Below, piece by piece: positions 1-4,754 of a DNA stretch of 7,047 bases. Under the pieces are notes generated by a model. The model did not search any database. It was not told the origin of the DNA and was given only the letters and a program-made list of their open reading frames with translations. Source of the stretch: Bacteroidales bacterium UBA3816 (GTDB lineage: Bacteria; Bacteroidota; Bacteroidia; Bacteroidales; P3); assembly GCA_002368955.1 (NCBI GenBank), contig DFDY01000108.1, positions 1 to 7,047 of the forward strand. Reading direction: 5' to 3'. A program made the position numbers and the translations under genes. Numbering within the stretch: position 1 is the first letter of the stretch; each line of letters begins with the position of its first letter.

Positions 1-2
1 AT

Positions 3-503
3 TGCGGTGCCTGCAACTTCAAAGCACTGTACATAGATGTGGAGTATATGGATCGGGAGGCCTTGAGGGAGGTGTTGCGCCTTGCCCAAGAAGGACTGCC
101 CATTTGCATGGTGCGTGACCCGAAAGAGCCTGGCAAAGTGAAGCACAATGACTATGCCGAAAGTCTTAGGCTGCTGCATCAGTGTCGCAATGTGGGCAGC
201 AGCGCCTCGATCATCCAAGCCGCACCCCTAATAGAGGGCGAAAGTCTGCCAGACTTTTGGTGTCGGCAGGAAGCAGACACTTATTATATCTTCTTTGCCA
301 ATCCTCTTTCTCTGACAATTAGTTATCCTCTCCAATACCGCTATGCATACAGCGACACGGGTGCCACCCGTCGTATTATCGTGAACCACCATGGTAAGAG
401 CCAGCCCTATACGTTGCGGTTCGAACCGCAGCATTCTATCCTTTTGAAGGTCGACAAGTTGGGCATCCAGCCCATTGACATGATAAATATTGGGGGCCAT
501 TAG
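3..503 (+). CDS. C-terminal part of a GH106-like glycoside hydrolase (alpha-L-rhamnosidase-type), cut by left edge
   Basis: The reading frame is already open at the first complete codon (base 3) and ends at TAG 501-503, so this is the 3' end of a larger gene and the GTG at 39 is not a real start. About 166 residues are visible. Recognisable stretches are ALYIDVEYMDREAL, then GLPICMVRDPKEPGKVK, DFWCRQEADTYYIFFANP and a final beta-rich segment ending LLKVDKLGIQPIDM. From memory this pattern fits the C-terminal region of large Bacteroidota hydrolases annotated as GH106, which release L-rhamnose from pectic and other plant glycans and are exported to the periplasm or surface. The catalytic domain lies outside the window, so substrate is not supported here. 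The tail stops a few residues earlier than I would expect, so the C-terminus may be slightly trimmed. The family call is moderate; that it is a real coding end is firm. Confidence 0.62.
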   Translation, partial: CGACNFKALYIDVEYMDREALREVLRLAQEGLPICMVRDPKEPGKVKHNDYAESLRLLHQCRNVGSSASIIQAAPLIEGESLPDFWCRQEADTYYIFFANPLSLTISYPLQYRYAYSDTGATRRIIVNHHGKSQPYTLRFEPQHSILLKVDKLGIQPIDMINIGGH

Positions 504-650
504 CCATTGCCTGGAAAAGGAAGGCCCTCGACCATACAGTGCTGTCAGTGTGGTGTATATCATGCAGATACTTTCTATTGCACCAAATCGTACCCAGTGC
601 CGCGACTGCATGATTCGGTGCCGACAAGGAGTCCTTGCCATAGAAGTTGA

Positions 651-713
651 GAATCGAGAATTGGGAATTGGGAATTGAGAATTGAGAATTGGGAATTGAG
701 AATTGAGAATTGG
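651..713. repeat. Tandem heptamer repeat, 9 units of GAATTGR
   Basis: Nine consecutive 7-bp units are visible: GAATCGA once, then GAATTGG or GAATTGA eight times, with no phase slips. The order of the last base is A,G,G,A,A,G,A,A,G. A degenerate 8-bp unit (GAAGTTGA, 643-650) precedes the array. The final units are partly complementary to 744-753, so the end of the array can fold. Heptamer periodicity in non-coding DNA recalls short tandemly repeated sequences of other bacteria. No function can be read from the sequence. Confidence 0.9.
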
Positions 714-753
714 ATTCCGTATCTGGATAATTTCCCTTTCTCCATTCTCAATT
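701..753. repeat. Inverted repeat joining the heptamer array to downstream DNA
   Basis: AATTGAGAAT at 701-710 is perfectly complementary to ATTCTCAATT at 744-753, giving a 10-bp stem with a 33-nt loop. Since AATTGAGAAT also occurs earlier in the array (for example from 673), the arm could pair in more than one register. There is no clear T-run after it, so a terminator role is only a possibility. Confidence 0.55.
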
Positions 754-835
754 TCGAAGTGCCACGGAGAACGAAACGACCTTACCTATGTACCAATTTA
801 GGACAATCATATAGATTAAAAAAACTAATACGTTC

Positions 836-899
836 GTTGCCACGGATTTGCAATCTAACGCAATATAATAAGGATTTGGAGTCTATAGGCATATAATTT
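836..899. repeat. Dispersed twin-hairpin element, copy A
   Basis: This 64-bp stretch aligns with 3093-3155. Shared blocks in the same order are GTTGC, GATTTGCAATCT, ACGCAA, TAAGGATTTG and ATAATTT. The first half folds as TTGC...GATT-TGC-AATC...GCAA. The second half (GGATTTGGAGTCT) corresponds to the perfect GGATT-TGC-AATCC hairpin of copy B but has lost its pairing, so copy A looks older. Two copies with conserved ends in unrelated contexts indicate a mobile or amplified palindromic repeat, resembling REP-type elements. No flanking duplication is visible around this copy. Confidence 0.7.
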
Positions 900-970
900 C
901 GTAAGATTTTGCTATTCACACACTTGAAGCCCAATGAACCACTTACAATACTCCAAGAAGGTATAGAGAA

Positions 971-993
971 AAGAACACCAACTTTGAGTTCTT
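971..993 (-). terminator. Weak hairpin just downstream of the ATPase gene
   Basis: AAGAAC at 971-976 pairs with GTTCTT at 988-993, with an 11-nt loop. Read on the minus strand it lies about 30 nt past the ATPase stop and is followed by a short T-rich stretch (TTTTC). The stem is only 6 bp and AT-rich, so this is at best a weak terminator. Confidence 0.25.
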
Positions 994-1022
994 ATTGTTG
1001 ATACTATATCCGCAATGGGCAA

Positions 1023-2297
1023 TCAGTCCTTCAAGCAGCCAATTGGCACGACCAGAACGCCATCGTCGCGACGATAGGCGTATTTGCCCACGCCGACAAG
1101 CACCATCTTGAAGTCCGGTGCATTCATGCGTTCGACGTCAATCTTTTTCTCTAATGTGCAAAGATTAGCAGCTCCTTCGTCAATCAGTTTCTCACCGCCG
1201 AGTTTTATCTCTACCAATCCATATTTGCCATTCCTCAGGTGTATCACAGCATCGCACTCCAAGCCGTTTTTGTCACGGTAATGGTACACATGGCCATCCA
1301 ACGCATCGGCATAAACACGCAGGTCTCTAACCGCCATAGTTTCAAACAAGAGCCCCATTGTATTCAGATCCGAAAGCAAGTCTGCAGGACCGAGGCCCAG
1401 TGCAGCTGTCGCAATAGATGAGTCTGTAAAATATCGCGTGTCCGAGGTTCTTATTGCGGTCTTGCTTCGGAGGTTCGGGTTCCAGGCGCACATGTCCTCA
1501 ATGACAAAAATCATTCGCAAGGCGTGTAAGTAGGAGTTGATGGTGCTCGGGCTCATCTCACCATCGTTGGTGACCATATCATCGCAAAGTGATTTGACAG
1601 ACACCTGACTGCCTTGATGCCGAGCATAACTGCGAAGAAGCCGCATGACATATTCTCTGTCTCTTGAAACACCATCTACGCGAGACATGTCACTCTCAGC
1701 CACAGCATCAACATAGTTAAACGCCAGTCTGAGCGCTGCAGACTCCTTCATTCCCAATGTTCCGGGCCAGCCTCCACGGCAAATTAGGTAGGCAATGCGC
1801 TCAATCTCCATTTTCTTTTCCCCTGCATCGGCCTCACCGCCATTGAAGAGGCTCATCAAAGAGACTTCACCTGTAGAGTCGCCCGATTCCCACAATGACA
1901 TGGTTCGCATCGTTAACCATGAAAACCGACCCGTGCCTGAATGTTTCATTGCGCTCTTGTCGGGTGGAACCGCAGAACCCGTCAGGATAAACTGGCCAAA
2001 ATGGTCGTCGCGATGGTCCACCTCAAAGCGGATGGCATCCCACAGCTGGGGAGCAAGTTGCCATTCATCAATCAACCGTGGGGCTTTCCCTACCAGAAGT
2101 CTACGTGTTGCCATCGATGCCATACGCAGATTCTCCATCTGTTCGTCAGGGTCATTCATATAGAGTTTGCTTGCAGCAATTTGTTCCGCTGTAGTCGTTT
2201 TGCCACACCATTTGGGGCCCTGCACTAAAACAGCTCCTGACGACTCTAACTTCTGATGCAACATCTGGTCAGCAATCCTGCTTTTATATTCCTTCAT
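1023..2297 (-). CDS. AAA_14 / DUF4143-family ATPase
   Basis: Complete 424-residue protein read leftward. The frame opens with TTG at 2303, but ATG at 2297 (MKEYKSRIADQ) is the better start. The N-terminal half is an AAA ATPase: Walker A GPKWCGKTT at about 27-35, a Walker B-like RLIDEWQ at 74-80, a sensor-like FILTGSA at about 103-109, then GTGRF. The C-terminal half matches DUF4143, with a winged-helix-like middle (SPSTINSYLHAL) and a restriction-nuclease-like core: DKNGLECDAVI followed by YGLVEIKLGG, giving candidate metal-binding D349, E363 and K365. Length and motif order are normal for the family. These proteins are very common in Bacteroidota, often in many copies and in variable regions, and their cellular role is not settled. 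The gene stands alone with its own repeat-rich upstream region. I see no frameshift or missing motif. Confidence 0.9.
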   Translation of the reverse strand: MKEYKSRIADQMLHQKLESSGAVLVQGPKWCGKTTTAEQIAASKLYMNDPDEQMENLRMASMATRRLLVGKAPRLIDEWQLAPQLWDAIRFEVDHRDDHFGQFILTGSAVPPDKSAMKHSGTGRFSWLTMRTMSLWESGDSTGEVSLMSLFNGGEADAGEKKMEIERIAYLICRGGWPGTLGMKESAALRLAFNYVDAVAESDMSRVDGVSRDREYVMRLLRSYARHQGSQVSVKSLCDDMVTNDGEMSPSTINSYLHALRMIFVIEDMCAWNPNLRSKTAIRTSDTRYFTDSSIATAALGLGPADLLSDLNTMGLLFETMAVRDLRVYADALDGHVYHYRDKNGLECDAVIHLRNGKYGLVEIKLGGEKLIDEGAANLCTLEKKIDVERMNAPDFKMVLVGVGKYAYRRDDGVLVVPIGCLKD

Positions 2298-2340
2298 TTC
2301 CAATAGATTTTGTCATTAATAACGGCTGATTATTTTTTTT

Positions 2341-2368
2341 ATTATATAATTTGGCCGATTTCTGACAA
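2341..2368 (-). promoter_or_regulatory. Candidate promoter for the DUF4143 ATPase
   Basis: On the minus strand TTGTCA (complement of 2363-2368) is followed after 16 nt by TATAAT (complement of 2341-2346), about 45 nt upstream of the ATG. The -10 sits inside the palindrome ATTATATAAT and the -35 is supplied by the first 23-bp tandem unit. This matches the general sigma-70 consensus. Bacteroidota housekeeping promoters usually use a different -7 motif, TAnnTTTG, so the match is suggestive only. Confidence 0.4.
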
Positions 2369-2441
2369 TAAATTTGGCTGACTTTTGATAATAAATATGG
2401 CCGGTTACTGAAAGTAAAACTGGCCGTATATTCTAACTAAA
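2350..2441. repeat. Four 23-bp tandem repeat units upstream of the ATPase
   Basis: Units start at 2350, 2373, 2396 and 2419. Each has TGGC(C/T)G near its start; the first three end in an (A/G)TAAA tail and the fourth ends in CTAAA. Units 1 and 2 are closest, unit 3 diverges moderately and unit 4 strongly. A possible degenerate relative (GGCTGATTA) lies at 2324-2332, out of the 23-bp phase. The array overlaps the promoter-like sequence of the ATPase. It could be an operator array, or the repeated terminal binding sites of a lost mobile element such as an IS21-type insertion sequence. Confidence 0.75.
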
Positions 2442-2470
2442 TCTAAAAAGCGGGTGCTGTCTTTTTAGAT
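2441..2470. repeat. 10-bp perfect inverted repeat with 10-nt loop
   Basis: ATCTAAAAAG at 2441-2450 is the exact reverse complement of CTTTTTAGAT at 2461-2470, with loop CGGGTGCTGT. It starts where the 23-bp array ends. The A/T-rich outer stem would work poorly as an intrinsic terminator, so it may be a protein-binding palindrome or a trace of a former element end. From its right end to the next hairpin (2471-2608) I see nothing recognisable. Confidence 0.55.
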
Positions 2471-2608
2471 GCTATTGGAAATAATGGTATTTCAGTGATT
2501 TATTTAACTTTCGTGTAGTCTATATAGGTAACCTCAGTGCCTCCTTTGAGCTGGTCGGGACACCATGCCCTGCTTCTAAATTCCAGTTACAAGTTCAACA
2601 CTGAGTAG

Positions 2609-2637
2609 AAAAAAAGAGTACCAGAATTTGGTACTCT
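2609..2637 (-). terminator. Leftward intrinsic terminator upstream of the IS30 remnant
   Basis: GAGTACCA (2616-2623) and TGGTACTC (2629-2636) form a perfect 8-bp stem around GAATT; one more A-T pair is possible. Read leftward, the stem is followed at once by seven T (complement of 2609-2615), the classic rho-independent form. It would stop transcripts entering from the right before they reach the ATPase promoter. Its position 30 bp before the transposase ATG suggests it belongs to the insertion sequence end. Confidence 0.6.
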
Positions 2638-2668
2638 CAGGTAAAATGACTACTTTTTTTGTTGTCAA

Positions 2669-3094
2669 ATGAAAAGATATAATCACATTACCAAAGTGCA
2701 AAAATACACAATTTCTGTGTGTCTGAGAAAAAAAATGTCGCTGTCGGCTATCGCGAAATTGATAGATGTCAGCAAATCAACCGTCAGCAGGGAGATAAAA
2801 AGGAACTCCAACATGCACCGCCACTACGTCGCATTCGACGCGCAGCAGTTCTCCGAGATTAAAAAAGTCGGTTCCCTGTAGGCCGAGAAAACTGTCGAAA
2901 GCGGACTGGCAGGAAATCGAGCAGTGCCTCAAGCGGCATTGGTCGCCCGAGGCCATTGCCAGTGTCCGGAAACGTGAGGGCAAGACGTGCGTCTCAATCG
3001 AGTGGATGTACTACATTATCAGGCGGGATAAGGCACGGGGAGGCTCGCTCTACACATACCTGCCGCACCCGTCGCGGCGGATGTTCGACAGCGT
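2669..3094 (+). pseudogene. IS30-family transposase remnant (frameshifted, lacks DDE domain)
   Basis: The first frame starts at ATG 2669 and gives 70 residues with the helix-turn-helix typical of IS30 transposases (LSAIAKLIDVSKSTVSREIKRN), stopping at TAG 2879-2881. From the A6 run at 2861-2866 the family resemblance continues one base on (+1 frame): KKSVPCRPRKLSKADWQEIE, then HWSPEAIASVRKREGK and DKARGGSLYTYLPHPSRR, which fits the second IS30 region (SPEQI... GG-LY-L-H). It then runs into unrelated DNA and stops at TAA 3150-3152. About 140 residues remain, whereas the family is usually around 300 or more with a C-terminal DDE integrase core, which is absent here. It therefore cannot transpose itself. 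The shift is +1, not the -1 slippage usual for programmed frameshifting in insertion sequences, so decay is the simplest reading. Confidence 0.8.
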
Positions 3095-3182
3095 TGCGGC
3101 AGATTTGCAATCTGACGCAACTTATTATAAGGATTTGCAATCCACAAAATAATTTCCCGTCGCGGCGGATGTTCGACAGCGT
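3068..3182. repeat. 27-bp perfect direct repeat flanking a hairpin element
   Basis: Bases 3068-3094 and 3156-3182 are identical over 27 bp, starting CCCGTCGCGG and ending TTCGACAGCGT, with 61 bp between. Both copies encode PSRRMFDSV in the frame that matters locally: the first continues the IS30 remnant, the second opens the T9SS remnant. The offset is 88 bp. This is far longer than usual target-site duplications, so it may reflect tandem duplication or replication slippage around the hairpin element, or an assembly error. Confidence 0.85.
3093..3155. repeat. Dispersed twin-hairpin element, copy B
   Basis: This is the better-preserved copy of the element at 836-899. Hairpin 1 is GTTGCG-G-CAGATT-TGC-AATCTG-A-CGCAAC (3093-3121): 12 base pairs, one mismatch and a TGC loop. 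Hairpin 2 is GGATT-TGC-AATCC (3131-3143). Both have the same TGC loop and an ATT/AAT inner stem, so the element may itself derive from a duplicated hairpin. It ends in an AATAATTT tail, similar in copy A. The size, twin palindrome and dispersal resemble REP-type elements mobilised in trans, but no transposase of that type is in the window. Confidence 0.7.
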
Positions 3183-3639
3183 CAGCATCCTTTGGGGCGA
3201 CGGCTCTGACACCCTCTTTGTGGCATCCGACCAACAAATGCTCCAGCATACCTACGCTGCTGAAGGCGAATACACAATCTCTCTCAAAGCCATGCGCCAC
3301 TGCATGACCACCCAGCAATCCACATCATTCACCGCCCAACAGGAACCACACACACCTGAGAGCATCAGCACGCCTCCATCTAACGGCAATCCGGCTTTTA
3401 CTCTCGCGTCCTGTCCTGCACACCTGCAATTGAGAATCACTTTTTACCAGGCGCCAACGGAGCTTGAGTTGATCGACCTGCAAGGCCATCACCTATAGTA
3501 CTTACCTACCCCCAAAGGTCAATGCCACAATGCCCCACAAACCATCATGCTCGACATACGGCAACTCCCTGCCGGCATCTACCTCATTCGGGCCCGAAAT
3601 GCCGCAGGCGCTACTACACGCCAACTGATAGTATACTAA
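3156..3639 (+). pseudogene. 3' remnant of a PKD-domain surface protein with T9SS C-terminal sorting domain
   Basis: One frame runs from the second 27-bp repeat to TAA 3637-3639, interrupted only by TAG 3496-3498. It begins MFDSVSILWGDGSDTLFVAS and then HTYAAEGEYTISLKA, the WGDG and YxxxGxYxI signatures of a PKD fold. After a Pro/Thr-rich linker the end reads LELIDLQGHHL, the stop, then TIMLDIRQLPAGIYLIRARN and ...TTRQLIVY. This is the type A sorting domain (LxDLxGxxL ... LPAGxYLIR) recognised by the type IX system and removed as the protein is attached at the cell surface. The expected YPNP motif at the start of that domain is degraded to ASCP. No signal peptide or 5' part is present. Loss of the 5' end, an internal stop and a worn motif together mark a dead gene fragment. 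Confidence 0.78.
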
Positions 3640-3735
3640 CAAAGATTCACGCTATAGCTTAACCCAAATCGGTCATTAGGGGTTATGCCAGATTAGTATT
3701 TGTTTCGAGCAGATTGGCCTCATCGCTGGTGACGG

Positions 3736-3749
3736 CGTAGCGGGCTACG
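3736..3749. repeat. Small hairpin inside the MITE
   Basis: CGTAG-CGGG-CTACG is a perfect GC-rich 5-bp stem with a CGGG tetraloop, placed in the left half of the MITE interior. Alone it is too short to assign a function, but it is one of three stems inside the element. Confidence 0.5.
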
Positions 3750-3777
3750 GCGAGACAGGGATGTGGACAAGATGCCG

Positions 3778-3825
3778 AACGTTGCTTAAAATAACGTCGC
3801 GACCGAATGGGAGCAACGTTTTTTT
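3778..3825 (+). terminator. Terminator-like hairpin inside the MITE
   Basis: AACGTTGCT (3778-3786) pairs with AGCAACGTT (3812-3820) in a 9-bp stem, and T continues to 3825 for a run of seven T (3819-3825). The 25-nt loop contains the perfect palindrome GTCGCGAC (3796-3803). The loop is long for a standard terminator, but stem plus T-run would fit rightward termination after the T9SS remnant. Confidence 0.4.
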
Positions 3826-3830
3826 AGAGA

Positions 3831-3854
3831 GCAGAGGAAGCTTGCTTGCTCTGC
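3831..3854. repeat. Imperfect hairpin inside the MITE
   Basis: GCAGAG-G-AAGC-TT-GCTT-G-CTCTGC forms 10 base pairs with one G-G mismatch and a nominal two-base loop (probably open to four or more). It follows 6 nt after the terminator-like stem, so a transcript of the element would be strongly folded. Confidence 0.5.
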
Positions 3855-3964
3855 CGAGTCCAAGTAACGTCATGGAACATAATGAGATGCTGATATGGCA
3901 AAAACAGACCTGAAAAAGAGAGATTGATTGTAAAGTCGGCCTAATGACCGATTTGGGTTTATCC

Positions 3965-4684
3965 TTAGAAGCTCCAGTTCACACCCAAGCCTATTCCAAT
4001 AGGCTCGTAGGTGAAGGGGGTGTTGCCATATTCGATGCCTGAGAGGTGGGTATAGGCGAGACTGAGGGTCAGCTTGACCTGTTGAAAACCAAAGCGCAGC
4101 ATGAGTTGAGGCTCGAATAGTCCCAAGGGGCTGTCGAAAGTGTATTCGGGAGAGAGGGTGCCATCATCGGCAATCAGTACTTTATCCCAATGGGGCAACA
4201 TCAGGCCACCTTTGAAGCCAACGCCCAAATCAACAAAGCCATGCAACAGCTTGCGGAAGCCAAAATTGAGCTGAGTGAAGGGTATTTGATAATAGCCGTC
4301 GTAATAAAAATTGTCCTTGTTCAGATCGGAAGACTTGCCTGAATAGGAGGTGCCGTAGGCATAGCCGACATACCACTCCAGCACTGCGGGCTGAAAATTC
4401 TTATAGATACCCGCCTGCAGCTGCGCCTGGAACGCTTTTTCATTGGTGAAGCTGACGGCTGCCTGAGTGCAGAGGAGGTTGGTGGGTGCATAGGCAAAGG
4501 AGACATTCAGTGCCGGAGCAAGCCCCAAGGGGGCCGAAGCAGAAAGCGAAGCCTCCAGTTGCTTCTCGCCTTTCTCTGCCAACAAAGGCAGGCTGGTGGT
4601 TGGGGCATGGTAGACAATGCAGGAGCTCATGGTGGCTGACAGCAACATGGCTAATACGAGTAGTTTGAAAAATGGTATTCTCAT
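3965..4684 (-). CDS. Outer-membrane lipoprotein / small beta-barrel protein
   Basis: Complete 239-residue protein from ATG 4684 to TAA 3965. It starts with MRIPFFKLLVLAMLLSATMSSC, a charged start, hydrophobic core and a lipobox-like MSSC with acylation at Cys22, so it is probably a lipoprotein. The mature part opens YHAPTTSLPLLAEKGEKQLEASLSAS, a pattern I associate with Bacteroidota beta-barrel proteins of unknown role, where APxxxxxPLLxEKGE leads into alternating strands. The rest is rich in aromatic, alternating beta strands and ends VNWSF, with a terminal Phe as in outer-membrane barrels. A short barrel anchored or guided by a lipid is the best description; no enzyme motif is seen. It lies 70 bp after the methyltransferase gene on the same strand, so it may be co-transcribed, and its 3' end abuts the MITE. 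No named function is supported. Confidence 0.8.
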   Translation of the reverse strand: MRIPFFKLLVLAMLLSATMSSCIVYHAPTTSLPLLAEKGEKQLEASLSASAPLGLAPALNVSFAYAPTNLLCTQAAVSFTNEKAFQAQLQAGIYKNFQPAVLEWYVGYAYGTSYSGKSSDLNKDNFYYDGYYQIPFTQLNFGFRKLLHGFVDLGVGFKGGLMLPHWDKVLIADDGTLSPEYTFDSPLGLFEPQLMLRFGFQQVKLTLSLAYTHLSGIEYGNTPFTYEPIGIGLGVNWSF

Positions 4685-4754
4685 GGTGATTTATTTTTAT
4701 TAATCAGTAATTATTGATCGATTTTGAACTGAGTTTAGACGAATAGTAGTTTTT

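Larger units (their letters stand above)
504..1022. other. Non-coding stretch with small repeats
   Basis: No convincing gene lies between the hydrolase stop and the convergent ATPase stop. Short open frames here translate to low-complexity or family-less peptides, and several run through the heptamer repeat. Contents in order: a compact hairpin CAAGG-AGT-CCTTG (625-637) with no T-run; the heptamer repeat (651-713); a complementary arm at 744-753; a copy of the dispersed hairpin element (836-899); and a weak hairpin near 971-993. The hydrolase and the ATPase converge on this region, so it must carry the 3' ends of both transcripts. Confidence 0.7.
3662..3958. mobile_element. MITE-like element, 297 bp, 19-bp terminal inverted repeats
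   Basis: The ends are perfect inverted repeats: ACCCAAATCGGTCATTAGG at 3662-3680 and its reverse complement at 3940-3958. Both sides are flanked by TTA (3659-3661 and 3959-3961), a plausible 3-bp target duplication. The interior has no substantial open frame and contains three hairpins. Length, structure and lack of a transposase fit a miniature inverted-repeat transposable element moved in trans. The ACC start recalls the IS982 family, known for 18-35 bp inverted repeats with that end, but I cannot confirm this without a search. It lies between convergent genes, 18 bp after the T9SS remnant and 3 bp after the lipoprotein stop, a site where insertion is tolerated. Confidence 0.78.

Noticed and set aside
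228..641. Leftward open frame of 137 codons opposite the hydrolase end and its downstream DNA
   Set aside because: It mostly mirrors the real plus-strand gene, has no recognisable domain, and its protein is a low-plausibility mix of Arg, Cys and His.
675..896. Plus-strand 73-codon frame starting in the heptamer array
   Set aside because: The N-terminus is a translation of the repeat (RIENWELRIENW) and the rest runs across the hairpin element; no family or start signal.
1795..2163. Plus-strand frames within the ATPase gene
   Set aside because: Antisense shadows of a complete, motif-bearing gene; their peptides look like reverse-strand codon bias.
2350..2441. CRISPR array
   Set aside because: The units are contiguous with no spacers and diverge along the array; there are no cas genes.
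2855..2885. Programmed -1 frameshift in the transposase
   Set aside because: The second half lies in the +1 frame relative to the first, and the gene lacks its catalytic domain anyway.
2956..3161. Plus-strand start at 2956 giving a longer protein in front of the PKD/T9SS remnant
   Set aside because: Bases 2956-3067 code for the IS30 remnant in another frame, so the upstream portion is out-of-frame translation of a transposase and the hairpin element.
3496..3498. Stop-codon recoding (TAG read as an amino acid)
   Set aside because: Every other gene in the window is normal under the standard code and the fragment shows other decay, so a simple nonsense mutation is enough.
3681..3939. Structured non-coding RNA gene in the MITE interior
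   Set aside because: Hairpins are present, but no promoter or known RNA family pattern is recognisable; internal palindromes are common in MITEs.
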